Origin: Arthrobacter sp. StoSoilA2
GTDB taxonomy: Bacteria > Actinomycetota > Actinomycetes > Actinomycetales > Micrococcaceae
NCBI RefSeq assembly: GCF_019977195.1
Contig: NZ_AP024643.1
Span: 4,650,001 to 4,714,000, forward strand
Reading direction: 5' to 3'
DNA: 64,000 nucleotides
Positions 50,801 to 59,144 of the stretch are shown one piece after another. Made by a program: the position numbers and the translations under genes. The notes under the pieces were generated by a model. The model worked only from the letters and a program-made list of their open reading frames with translations. It ran no database searches and had not been told where the DNA came from. The stretch's first letter is position 1. Every line of letters begins with the position of its first letter.

Positions 50801-52005
50801 TGCACTCCTTCACTGCCAGGGTTGGCCGCTGTGTGGGCACTTCCAAAGGGGCCGGTCTCACCCGCGAGCGCCGCGAGTGCTTCAGCTGTTGGCCCGTGCC
50901 GCACCTCGCCGTCGTGGGTGAGGCAGGTTCCCGCCACAACCTCGTCCTCAAAGTCGGGGGCCACCACTCCCTCCCTGGTCATCAAAGCGATCAGGTTGGC
51001 CACGTTCTTGGCGAACAAACGGGAGGCATCTGCGGGCATCGCGGATGCTGGGTCCTTGAGCCCCACCAAGGTCACTTCACCTTGCCCATCAGCGGTGGGG
51101 ATGTGGATGTCCTGCCCCGGGATGCTGCCTTCCACGTTGCCGCCTGACTCAGCCGCCAGATCTACTACGACGGATCCGGGGCGCATCCCTTGGACCATTT
51201 CACGGCTCACCAGCAGCGGTGCGCGCCGACCGGGAACGGCGGCCGTTGTGATGAGGACATCTGCCTGCGCCACATGCGGGGTCAAGAGCGCACGCTGCAA
51301 AGCACCCCTGTCTGCGCTGAGTTCACGCGCATACCCTCCTGAAGCTTCAGCGGTTTCAAGGTCCAGCTTGATGAATGTCCCGCCCATGGAAGCCACTTCG
51401 TCCGCCGACGCCGGACGGATGTCATTGGCCGAAACCCGCGCGCCCAGCCTCTTGGCGGTGCCGATCGCTTGGAGCCCGGCCACACCTGCACCCAGCACCA
51501 GGACACGGGCCGGCGGAATGGTCCCGGCCGCGGTCATGTACAAGGGGAAGAACCGTGGCAGACGCGTCGCGGCCTCGAGGACGCAGCGGTATCCGGCCAC
51601 CAATGCCTGTGAGGTGAGGGCGTCCATGGACTGTGCCCGCGAGATCCGGGGAACCAGTTCCAGCGCAAAGGATGTGATGCCACCGGCGGCGAGCGCCCGC
51701 ACCGTTGGTAACTCCGACGACGGCGCCCCCAACCCGACGGTGACCGAACCAGGGCGGAGGGCTCCCGCCGTCGACGGTTCCATGGGACGCACGTGGCAGT
51801 AAACGTCCAGGGATCCGAGATCCAAGGACTGCACAACGGAAGCGCCGGCCTGCCGGTATTCGTCGTCGCTATGTCCGGAGGCGATCCCCGCCCCGGACTC
51901 GATCTCAACATCAAGGCCCAACCCGGTCAATTGCTTGACCGTTTCGGGCGTGGCTGCCACTCTGCGCTCACCGTCGAGTGCCTCGCGCGCTATGCCTGCT
52001 TTCAC
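50797..52005 (-). CDS. pntAA: NAD(P) transhydrogenase subunit alpha part 1 (NAD-binding)
   Basis: 402 aa, alanine dehydrogenase/PNT fold. GIAREALDGERRVAATPETVKQL at the N-terminus, the NAD-binding LVLGAGVAGLQAIGTAKRLGARV (~175), and ADVLITTAAVPGRRAPLLVS. Domain I binds NADH on the cytoplasmic side. Divergent from an FMN reductase gene with 184 bp between them. Confidence 0.95.
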   Translation of the reverse strand: MKAGIAREALDGERRVAATPETVKQLTGLGLDVEIESGAGIASGHSDDEYRQAGASVVQSLDLGSLDVYCHVRPMEPSTAGALRPGSVTVGLGAPSSELPTVRALAAGGITSFALELVPRISRAQSMDALTSQALVAGYRCVLEAATRLPRFFPLYMTAAGTIPPARVLVLGAGVAGLQAIGTAKRLGARVSANDIRPASADEVASMGGTFIKLDLETAEASGGYARELSADRGALQRALLTPHVAQADVLITTAAVPGRRAPLLVSREMVQGMRPGSVVVDLAAESGGNVEGSIPGQDIHIPTADGQGEVTLVGLKDPASAMPADASRLFAKNVANLIALMTREGVVAPDFEDEVVAGTCLTHDGEVRHGPTAEALAALAGETGPFGSAHTAANPGSEGVH

Positions 52006-52189
52006 CCGCCACCCCTCTTCGGGAACTCTCCAGAACCAGTTGGCACGAGTCTATGGCCGCAAGGGTCCGGACGGGAGTAGGGGGTGCGCTATGTGGACAA
52101 GTCCATTAGGGTCGGTGGAAGCTGGGGCACCCAGCCTCCACACCGTCGACGAGCCGGTTCCGGCCGTGCCGTCGGGAAGGAACGCCGCC

Positions 52190-52801
52190 ATGGACACATT
52201 CAAAATCGGCTATTTCGTCGGAAGCCTCTCCAGTACATCTATCAACCGAGTCCTCTCCAAAGCCCTCATCAGCGTGGCGCCTCCGGAACTGGAGTTCCAT
52301 GAGATCGCCATCCGGGACCTCCCGTTGTACAGCTCCGACTACGACTCCGACTTTCCGCCTGCCGGCAGGGAATTGAAGGATGCGATCGCCGCGTCGGACG
52401 GCATCCTGTTCGTCTCCCCCGAGTACAACCGTTCCATTCCAGGCGCTTTGAAGAACGCCATCGACTGGGGATCCCGGCCGTGGGGCACCAACTCCTTCGC
52501 CCGGAAGCCCACCGGCATCATCGGAGCGTCGCCGGGCGGCATCGGAACCGCGGTGATGCAGTCCTCCATGCGCAGCGTGCTCAGCTTCCTCGACGCACCC
52601 CAGCTGAACGCGCCGGAGGCTTACATCCGCTTCGTCGCGGACGCGTACGACGACGACGGCTCGGTTAAGGACGAGGGCACGGCAGGGTTGCTGCGCCACT
52701 ATATGGCGGAATACAGCGCGTTCGTCCAGCGTGTCCTGGCAGCCAACGCTCCGGGCCATATCGGCGATCAGGAACCGGATTCGGCCAAGCTCACGCGCTA
52801 G
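52190..52801 (+). CDS. NADPH-dependent FMN reductase family protein
   Basis: 203 aa; ATG 52190 with GGGAAGGAA upstream. Flavodoxin-like fold with the FMN phosphate loop GSLSSTSINRVLSKAL (~12-27) and the PEYNRSIPGALKNAIDW motif typical of chromate/quinone reductases (ChrR, ArsH-like). It probably reduces quinones or other electrophiles with NAD(P)H. Located divergently from pnt genes, which supply NADPH; co-regulation is possible but unproved. Confidence 0.9.
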   Translation: MDTFKIGYFVGSLSSTSINRVLSKALISVAPPELEFHEIAIRDLPLYSSDYDSDFPPAGRELKDAIAASDGILFVSPEYNRSIPGALKNAIDWGSRPWGTNSFARKPTGIIGASPGGIGTAVMQSSMRSVLSFLDAPQLNAPEAYIRFVADAYDDDGSVKDEGTAGLLRHYMAEYSAFVQRVLAANAPGHIGDQEPDSAKLTR

Positions 52802-52869
52802 CCCCTCATTGGTCAGTATGCTTACTAGTACGAGGATTCGCGAACACGCCCTTTCCCAGAGGAGAAACG

Positions 52870-53262
52870 ATGCTTCGTAGATTAGCCCTGGCAACCCTGG
52901 CACTGACCCTCTTCACCGGGTCCCTGTTGTCCGTCACTGCAGCAGCAAACGCAGCCGCTCTGCAAGGCCACGTGGCTGCCACCACCCCCACACCGTCGGC
53001 CTCGCCGAGCAACCCGTCCGGCCCGTCAACGGCAACACCCACAAACCCGGCTCCTTCGTCGGGTGGGCAAACCACGTCCAACCCGGCAACCAGCGGACCT
53101 GCCAACCCAGGGACTGGCGAGTCGGACCCGCAGGAACAAACCCGCACAGACGTGACACCGTGGATCCTGGCCGCCGTTGCTGCGATCATCGTCATTGCGC
53201 TGATCATCTGGGCGGTTCGAGGACGCGGCCGGAATGAGGAAGTGAGGGACGAGCCGCTCTAG
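52870..53262 (+). CDS. Small secreted/membrane-anchored Pro-Ser-Thr-rich protein
   Basis: 130 aa with AGAGGAGAAACG just upstream. Signal peptide (LRRLALATLALTLFTGSLLSVTAAANA), a low-complexity Pro/Ser/Thr/Gly stretch (~38-92), and one C-terminal membrane span (WILAAVAAIIVIALIIWAV) followed by a short basic/acidic tail. It has the shape of a single-pass wall-associated protein with an extracellular stalk. No known domain. Confidence 0.75.
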   Translation: MLRRLALATLALTLFTGSLLSVTAAANAAALQGHVAATTPTPSASPSNPSGPSTATPTNPAPSSGGQTTSNPATSGPANPGTGESDPQEQTRTDVTPWILAAVAAIIVIALIIWAVRGRGRNEEVRDEPL

Positions 53263-53435
53263 GCGAAGCTTAGACGGGACCGGGCGCCCGGCGCGCTGTC
53301 TAGCGCGGGAAGCAAGTGCGGCCTGCCTCTGTTCCTATGGATACCTGATGACTTACCACATCTGCGCACGGGGACGACCCTTCGCCTCAACGGGATACCG
53401 GGCGCGCTCAAAGCATAGGCTGGTGATACCGTCGG

Positions 53436-53648
53436 CTAGCCCACGCGCTCAAACACCATCGTTGTCTGGATGCGGTCCCCGCCGCCGATCATCCCCTTGC
53501 TCCCGCTGCTCGCCGTGGTAATCGTGTGCAGCCGGTAGCCCTTCGCGGCCTGATCGTTGATGGCCTTCTCCAAGGACGTCAAATTGCCCGAACCGGTTCC
53601 CCACAGTTTCTCCTTGAGGATCACTTGCAGGACGACATACTGCTGCAT
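53436..53648 (-). CDS. DUF4177-family small protein
   Basis: 70 aa with AACGGAAGGGAGCGG upstream. QQYVVLQVILKEKLWG followed by LEKAINDQAAKGYRLHTITTA matches the DUF4177 pattern (a short beta-alpha-beta domain). Function is unknown for the family. Located alone between the stalk protein and the HAD phosphatase. Confidence 0.85.
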   Translation of the reverse strand: MQQYVVLQVILKEKLWGTGSGNLTSLEKAINDQAAKGYRLHTITTASSGSKGMIGGGDRIQTTMVFERVG

Positions 53649-53719
53649 GACACCGCTCCCTTCCGTTGCTGGTCAATTGGAGGCAATGCTACTCAACGCG
53701 GCGGCGGCCGTGGTGCCGT

Positions 53720-54427
53720 CTAACCGCGGACTGTCTCCGTCGTTAGCCTGCCAATGGCGCTGCTTTCCAGATTCTCCAGCAGGTGCCGCGGATTGTCGTA
53801 GACCTCCGCGGCGCCTGCGTCGCGGAGTTCTGCCTCGCTGATACCACCACAGGTCAGGGCAATAGCGGGAACGCCAATTGCCGCCGCAGCCTTCACATCC
53901 CAGACTGCATCGCCAACAAATACGACGTCGGCTGGCTCGAGTTCCAGCTTCTTCAAACACGCCAGGAGGATATCCGGGGCCGGCTTGCTTTCATCCGCGT
54001 CATTGGAGCTGGTCCACGCGTCGATGGATCCGCCGGCGTCGAGGAGCCGCCTGCTGACATCAAGGTCGCGCTCTTGGGCTGACGATGCCAGCCCAACCGC
54101 CAGCCCGGAGTCGGAGCAAGCGGCAAGAAGGTCCCGTGCGGAATCGAAGGCGCGCAGTGACGGCCAGAACGTCGAAAACACAGCCCCGTGCGCGGATTTG
54201 AGTTCCTTTAGTAGATCTTCCGGACAGTCCGGAACCAGGTGCTGGACCAGCTTGTCGCCACCCATTCCGACGCAGCGATGAATGCTGGAGATCTGGATGT
54301 CCATTCCTTCCCGCCTGAACGCCTGCCACCAGGCGAACGCGTGGAAGTAGCTGGAGTCGATCAACGTCCCATCGACGTCAAAGAGGACACCGCGTTTCTT
54401 GGAACTGGAGTTGGCTGGAGTAGACAT
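53720..54427 (-). CDS. HAD-superfamily phosphatase
   Basis: 235 aa. HAD motifs: LFDVDGTLID (motif I, Asp nucleophile ~16), the Ser/Thr in VGLASSAQ (motif II), Lys in DESKPAPDILL (motif III) and VFVGDAVWDVKAA (motif IV), with an alpha-helical cap typical of phosphoglycolate phosphatase/beta-phosphoglucomutase relatives. There is no ribosome binding site before ATG 54427; a TAGACT -10-like element 6-12 nt upstream suggests leaderless expression. Substrate unknown. Confidence 0.85.
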   Translation of the reverse strand: MSTPANSSSKKRGVLFDVDGTLIDSSYFHAFAWWQAFRREGMDIQISSIHRCVGMGGDKLVQHLVPDCPEDLLKELKSAHGAVFSTFWPSLRAFDSARDLLAACSDSGLAVGLASSAQERDLDVSRRLLDAGGSIDAWTSSNDADESKPAPDILLACLKKLELEPADVVFVGDAVWDVKAAAAIGVPAIALTCGGISEAELRDAGAAEVYDNPRHLLENLESSAIGRLTTETVRG

Positions 54428-54441
54428 TTAGTAAGTCTACT
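54419..54441. promoter_or_regulatory. Inverted repeat over the HAD gene start
   Basis: AGTAGAC (54419-54425) and GTCTACT (54435-54441) are perfect inverse copies with a 9-nt spacer, spanning the HAD gene ATG and its probable -10. A second, shorter symmetry TAAGT-CT-ACTTA overlaps it. Likely an operator for the divergent HAD and reductase genes. Confidence 0.45.
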
Positions 54442-54531
54442 TATGACTACCATCCACGGAAACTCACCTCTGACTTCGACATATTGCGTAACGCCGGAAA
54501 TACGCGTCTGCAACATCTTGTTGGCCTGATT

Positions 54532-55173
54532 ATGACAACAATCGGAATCATCGGTGCAGGACACATTGGCAGCCAGGTGGCACGCAAGGCAGTGGAACTT
54601 GGCTACGACGTCGTGATCAGCAATTCACGGGGGCCGGAAACCCTTGCGGAACTGGTCACAGAACTCGGGCCGCGCGCCCGGGCCGCGACGGCAGCTGAGG
54701 CAGCAGCGGCGGGTGATTTCGCCGTCGTGACTGTTCCCTTGAAGAACTATCAGGACATCCCGGCAGAACCGCTCGAAGGCAAAATCGTCATCGACACCAA
54801 CAACTATTACTGGGAGCGCGATGGTCGCATTCCCGCGCTCGATAACGGCGAGGCCACCACGTCAGGCCTGCTCCAGAAGCACCTGCCCACATCCAAGGTA
54901 GCCAAGGGTTTCAACCACATCTTCGCCAAAGACATCACCACCGACGGCACCCCTGCCGGCACTCCCAACCGCCGGGCATTGGCCACGGCCAGTGACTTCC
55001 CGGAAGCCGCCGAACTCGTGACCAGGCTGTACGACGAGTTCGGTTTCGACACCGTCAACATCGGGCCCCTCGAAGACAGCTGGCGCGTCGAGCGCGACCG
55101 CCCCGCCTACGTCATCCGTCAGAACGCGGACGAACTTCGTGACAACCTCGCCAAGGCAACGCGCACCCTCTGA
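54532..55173 (+). CDS. F420/NADP oxidoreductase-like reductase
   Basis: 213 aa from ATG 54532, with no ribosome binding site. Rossmann domain with GIIGAGHIGSQVARKAVELG (~4-23) and SNSRGPETL, the pattern of NADPH-dependent F420 reductases and related 'NADP oxidoreductase coenzyme F420-dependent' proteins. The substrate-side sequence KIVIDTNNYYWERDGRIP resembles members that need not use F420. It is divergent from the HAD phosphatase. Confidence 0.82.
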   Translation: MTTIGIIGAGHIGSQVARKAVELGYDVVISNSRGPETLAELVTELGPRARAATAAEAAAAGDFAVVTVPLKNYQDIPAEPLEGKIVIDTNNYYWERDGRIPALDNGEATTSGLLQKHLPTSKVAKGFNHIFAKDITTDGTPAGTPNRRALATASDFPEAAELVTRLYDEFGFDTVNIGPLEDSWRVERDRPAYVIRQNADELRDNLAKATRTL

Positions 55174-55353
55174 TAGGCGCGGACCATCTGATAACAGAAC
55201 ACGCACGACGGCGGCAGGCGGCTTACGCCTGCCGCTTCCTTTGTACTGGGGTGCCTGGGTGCTGCCACTCCATGAGGGCGGCCACGATTTGAGGCCGGGA
55301 TTTGGGCCGGGATTTGCATCACGAATTGGCTGCTGGACGCACATGATGAGTGG

Positions 55354-55397
55354 CTGCCTCCCAGGAGGCCCCGCGCATAGGGCATTCCGGGAGGCAG
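55354..55397. repeat. 9-bp inverted repeat before the VOC gene
   Basis: CTGCCTCCC (55354-55362) and GGGAGGCAG (55389-55397) are perfect inverse copies with a 26-nt interior, 36 bp upstream of the VOC gene. It could be a terminator stem of the reductase gene or an operator; no T-run is visible. Confidence 0.45.
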
Positions 55398-55432
55398 TCG
55401 CGCCTATTAAGCCCCGAACCTGAGGAGTTGCT

Positions 55433-56215
55433 ATGTCTACCCGAACTGAGAAATGGCCTGCAGGAACACCCGCATGGGTGGATCTGGGCGTCGACGATCT
55501 CCCTGCCGCGACGTCCTTCTATACCGAACTGTTCGGTTGGAATTACCTCTCCGGCGACGAGGAAGCAGGGGGCTACCTGCTGGCCCAACTCGACGGAAAG
55601 GCAGTTGCTGGACTTGGCCCTAAACAGGATTCCAACATGCCGACCGTCTGGACCACCTATCTTGCATCGGACAACGTAGACACCACGGCTAAAGAGGTAG
55701 GAGCGGCTGGCGGCCAACTCATTGCTCCCCCCTTCGATGTGATGGATTCCGGCCGCATGGCAATTGCTGCGGACAGTGTCGGCGCGGCCTTTGGCATCTG
55801 GCAGGCAGGCAGCCATATCGGGGCAGAGCGGGTCAACGAGCACGGCACATTGTGCTGGAACGAACTCCACACCCGCGACTACGCGCTGGCCCGCTCCTTC
55901 TATGCAGATGTCTTTGGCTACACCCACCCGGACATCGACCAGGACGGATTCATTTACGCAACCGTCAAACGCCCATCCGATGGCCGCGAAGTGGGCGGCA
56001 TTCATCACGACACCGAAATTGCCGAGGGCGTCCCGAACCACTGGTTGGCGTGGTTTGCCAGCGACCACGTCGATCGAACTGCCGCAACAGCCTTGGAACT
56101 CGGCGCTTCGGCGTTGATGCCCCTCACGAACAGCCCCATGGGGCGGATGGCTATCCTGCAGGCACCGCAGGGAGAAATCTTTGGCATCATCGACGCACCC
56201 CGGACCAAGGACTAG
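55433..56215 (+). CDS. Double-domain VOC (glyoxalase-like) protein
   Basis: 260 aa with two tandem VOC half-modules: TPAWVDLGVDDLPAATSFYTELFGW (~10-120) and GTLCWNELHTRDYALARSFYADVFGY (~137-255). TGAGGAG lies upstream of the start. Such 27-30 kDa actinobacterial proteins are named as glyoxalase or hydroxylase-like, but the substrate is unknown. A His in NELHTRDY and the Glu in the second module are candidate metal ligands. Confidence 0.88.
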   Translation: MSTRTEKWPAGTPAWVDLGVDDLPAATSFYTELFGWNYLSGDEEAGGYLLAQLDGKAVAGLGPKQDSNMPTVWTTYLASDNVDTTAKEVGAAGGQLIAPPFDVMDSGRMAIAADSVGAAFGIWQAGSHIGAERVNEHGTLCWNELHTRDYALARSFYADVFGYTHPDIDQDGFIYATVKRPSDGREVGGIHHDTEIAEGVPNHWLAWFASDHVDRTAATALELGASALMPLTNSPMGRMAILQAPQGEIFGIIDAPRTKD

Positions 56216-56247
56216 GCCCGGAGTAAGGACTATGCCCAACCCAACGG

Positions 56248-57132
56248 CTACGTCAGGACAGCGTCCAAAGCTTCGCTGATGACCTCTTGGGCGTGTGCCG
56301 CTGCGAGCGGCGCCGCGAGACGGTGCACCGCCTGGAAGGTCCGGCGGACTTCCGGCCCATGCCATTCGGGCGGGAGGTAGTCCGCCGGGAGGTTGGGGTC
56401 CCGGTAAGGGAACTTGCGCCACAAGGTGAGCATCGGGATGTAGTAACGGAAAGCGTCGCGTCGCACCTCGGCCGTGGAATCAGCCAGGGCCGCCGCAGGG
56501 TCGGTGCCCACCAGGTCAACCCACTGCTGCTCCGCGCCCCGGTAGATCTCAAGGAACTCCGTGAATTGTTCATCGAGTTCCTTGAGATCCCACCATTCGG
56601 AGATCTTGGGCCGCATGGGGCCATCGAAAACGTAGTCGCTGCGGAAGAGGTCTACGAATTCGATCAGCCCGCCGGCAGTCAGGCGTTCGCGGGCCTGCTC
56701 CAGCTTGTGCGCCGGAGCGATCCATACCCCGGACGCCACGGACCCAAATCCCAGGCTGGACAAAGCGGACCTCAGCTGGTGCCGGCGGTTCCGCATCGAC
56801 TCGGGCACAGAGAACACGGCGAGCACCCACGTATCCACGGGAGCTGGCTGTTCCGGGGCGAAGATCCGCCGATCACCTTCACGGAAAACATCGCTCACCG
56901 ATTCGGCGATCTTGTACTTGGCAATGCCGCCCTCCCGGACGCTCTTCAGGACACCTTTTGCCTTGAGCCTGGAAACGGACGATCTCACACCCGGCGCGTC
57001 ATAGCCGAGCGTACCGAGCATCGAAACCAGCGCGGAGACCGGCAACGCATCACCAGCATTCCGGCCATAAAGACCGAAGATGGTGACCAGGAGTTGCTGA
57101 TGGCGCACCGGGGGTGCCGGGACGGCGAACAT
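56248..57132 (-). CDS. PaaX-family transcriptional regulator
   Basis: 294 aa from ATG 57132, where GAGGG lies 7 nt upstream; starts at 57174 and 57306 are less likely. The N-terminal PaaX winged helix (PVSALVSMLGTLGYDAPGVRSSVSRLKAKGVL) is followed by the central and C-terminal PaaX domains (RHQLRSALSSLGFGSVASGVWIAPAH; LFRSDYVF). PaaX represses aryl-CoA pathways and releases with a CoA-thioester inducer. It is next to the aryl-CoA catabolic operon (57264-64000), so its ligand is probably 2-aminobenzoyl-CoA or salicylyl-CoA. Confidence 0.9.
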   Translation of the reverse strand: MFAVPAPPVRHQQLLVTIFGLYGRNAGDALPVSALVSMLGTLGYDAPGVRSSVSRLKAKGVLKSVREGGIAKYKIAESVSDVFREGDRRIFAPEQPAPVDTWVLAVFSVPESMRNRRHQLRSALSSLGFGSVASGVWIAPAHKLEQARERLTAGGLIEFVDLFRSDYVFDGPMRPKISEWWDLKELDEQFTEFLEIYRGAEQQWVDLVGTDPAAALADSTAEVRRDAFRYYIPMLTLWRKFPYRDPNLPADYLPPEWHGPEVRRTFQAVHRLAAPLAAAHAQEVISEALDAVLT

Positions 57133-57204
57133 TGAAGGACCCTCATTTCCGCGCCATGGTGAGGCGCCAGTCATGTTCATCATAGGTGCGCCATAGATAA
57201 CACA

Positions 57205-57253
57205 GATGACTTTAAGGCCCATGTTGAGCTTCAACATGGGCCTCAAAGTCATC
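57205..57253. repeat. 49-bp near-perfect palindrome (23-bp arms)
   Basis: Arms 57205-57227 and 57231-57253 are inverse copies over 23 bp with one mismatch and a 3-nt centre (GCT); the left arm begins GATGACTTTAAGGCCCATG. It lies 11 bp beyond the stop of the thioesterase and ~73 bp before the PaaX start. The long stem may terminate the operon without a T-run, or bind a large regulator. Confidence 0.8.
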
Positions 57254-57263
57254 CGGCGGGATG

Positions 57264-57755
57264 CTATGCGGCAGACCGCACAGCCCGCACGAAATGTTCC
57301 GGCCAAGGCTGGGACGCCGTTGTGCCGTTGGGGACGTGCACCGTGGTTACCGTCCCGAAGGCTGCCACCTCGCTGCCCTCCGACGACGCACCTTGAGGCG
57401 ACCCAACCTGAGACGACGCACCTTGGTGGGTTCCGCCGTCGGGCATTCCGCTGGCCGTATCTTCAAGCGGGTGGCCCCGGACCTCGAAGGCCATGGTGAG
57501 CGAGGCCCGGCCGAGCGCGTGGATTTTCACCGTGGCGGTGACGCGCTGGCCGAACCAGAGCTTGGCCTTGTAGTTGATCACCTGCTGGACGCGAGGAGCG
57601 TTGGGAAAGTAGTCGGGCAGTTCCAAGGAGCGGAACAGCTCCGCCTCGGCAGCTTCCACCCATCGGAGGATGGCCGAATTGTGTTGGTGGCCGGAGGCGT
57701 CGGTGTCCACCCACTCGACCATCCGCTCAACGCTCGCTTCAGGAAACGCGTCCAT
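57264..57755 (-). CDS. Hot-dog fold acyl-CoA thioesterase
   Basis: 163 aa; ATG 57755 with CTAGGAGAACC upstream. YbgC/4-hydroxybenzoyl-CoA thioesterase-like core: VEWVDTDASGHQHNSAILRWVEAAEAELFRSL (catalytic-region Asp and His), VINYKAKLWFGQRV. A 30-residue Gly/Ser/Gln-rich insertion (about 110-140, with QGASS repeated) sits between the last strands, encoded by 13-bp direct repeats (57382, 57412). It may release CoA from dead-end aryl-CoA or act in the pathway. Confidence 0.85.
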   Translation of the reverse strand: MDAFPEASVERMVEWVDTDASGHQHNSAILRWVEAAEAELFRSLELPDYFPNAPRVQQVINYKAKLWFGQRVTATVKIHALGRASLTMAFEVRGHPLEDTASGMPDGGTHQGASSQVGSPQGASSEGSEVAAFGTVTTVHVPNGTTASQPWPEHFVRAVRSAA

Positions 57756-57762
57756 GGTTCTC

Positions 57763-59142
57763 CTAGCGGGGGCTGACTGCTGCGGTCTCGTCGTCCGGAT
57801 CCGCGACGCCGGCTCCCGCCTTGGACGTAACAACGGTCACCTCGGGTTGTGGCTTCGGAATCATTGCGACGGCGGCCGCGGCCACCACTGCGATACCGGC
57901 GAAGATGGCGAAGTTGGCTTCGAAGGGAAGCTTGGAACCTGCGATCCAGCCGCCGATCAAGGGTCCGGAGATTGCGCCGAGGCGGGCAAAGCTGAGGGCC
58001 CAACCCGTAGCCGTACCGCGAACTTTGGCCGGGTAGTAGTCGGCGATGTAACCGGTCAGGACCAGGGACGTGGAGATCGAGCCAACGCCGGCAAATGCTA
58101 CGAACAGCAGGTTTACCACCATGGTGTTGGGGAAGACCAGGAGCATGATGCCCAGGCCGCCCAGGATGTAGAACACCACCAGGATGAGCTTCTTGCCGTA
58201 TTTGTCTGCCGCGCGGCCCAGGAGCAGGCCGCCGATGGCCGAGGCCAGGCTGAAGACCAACAGGAATGTCAGGGATGAACCCAAATCGTAGCCGGCCTTC
58301 TTCATGATGCTCGGCAGCCAGGTGTTGAGCCCGTAGACGAGTACCAGGCCGCAGAACAGGGAAACCCAGAAGAACACCGTGGACCGCAGGTATTTCCTGG
58401 AGAACATGGTGGTGATGGTCTTCCACCACGGATCGGCGGTGTGTGAAGCGGGCTGCGCGACAGTTGCAACCGGCCGGTAGTCGACGATCTCCAGCTTGGC
58501 AGCCAAGGTCTTCGCTTCCTTCTTGCGTCCCTTGGACTCGAGGTACTCCAAGGACTCCGGGAGGAACTTCCAAATGATCGGCAGCAGGACAACCGGCGCG
58601 GCACCAATAGCAATCACGGCCCGCCAGCCACCAACCGGCAGCACGAACATTGCAGCAAGCGCGGCCGCAACGATGCCCAGCGAGTAGCCGGAATACATGA
58701 GGCCATAGTTGTAGGAACGCCTGTTGGGAGCTGAGTACTCGATGGTCAGGGCTGCGGCCACGGGGATGACACCGCCCATACCGAGTCCGCCGATGAGCCT
58801 GAAGAATCCAAACAGCTCGGGCGTCGGAGCCCAGGCCGCACCTGCCTGCGTGAGGGTGAAGATCACCATGGACGCCAACAGCATCTTCTTGCGGCCTACG
58901 AGGTCGCTCAGGGTCCCGATGAACAGGGCTCCGATAAGCATGCCGATCAAGGCATATGATCCGAGGCCGCCGAGGGCCAGCGGGCTGAGGTTCCATTCCT
59001 TGTACTCGGCCAGCGCCGGAAGCACTGCCCCCAGAACGCCGACGTCATAGCCCTCGGCGAGGATGGCGAGCCAGCAACAAATCAGCACCAACCCGGTGGT
59101 GCGCTTGGGCACGTTCCAGTCATTGACCGGTGCGGCGGCCAT
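57763..59142 (-). CDS. MFS transporter (AAHS aromatic acid type)
   Basis: 459 aa; the ATG at 59142 is chosen, 2 nt after the upstream stop. TM1 has CWLAILAEGYDVGVLGAVLP, the AAHS pattern with DVG instead of DLV; the loop 2-3 motif is SDLVGRKKM and TM8 YGLNTWLPSIM. Twelve spans. Inside the aryl-CoA operon, it is the likely uptake system for anthranilate or salicylate. Confidence 0.88.
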   Translation of the reverse strand: MAAAPVNDWNVPKRTTGLVLICCWLAILAEGYDVGVLGAVLPALAEYKEWNLSPLALGGLGSYALIGMLIGALFIGTLSDLVGRKKMLLASMVIFTLTQAGAAWAPTPELFGFFRLIGGLGMGGVIPVAAALTIEYSAPNRRSYNYGLMYSGYSLGIVAAALAAMFVLPVGGWRAVIAIGAAPVVLLPIIWKFLPESLEYLESKGRKKEAKTLAAKLEIVDYRPVATVAQPASHTADPWWKTITTMFSRKYLRSTVFFWVSLFCGLVLVYGLNTWLPSIMKKAGYDLGSSLTFLLVFSLASAIGGLLLGRAADKYGKKLILVVFYILGGLGIMLLVFPNTMVVNLLFVAFAGVGSISTSLVLTGYIADYYPAKVRGTATGWALSFARLGAISGPLIGGWIAGSKLPFEANFAIFAGIAVVAAAAVAMIPKPQPEVTVVTSKAGAGVADPDDETAAVSPR

Positions 59143-59144
59143 GG

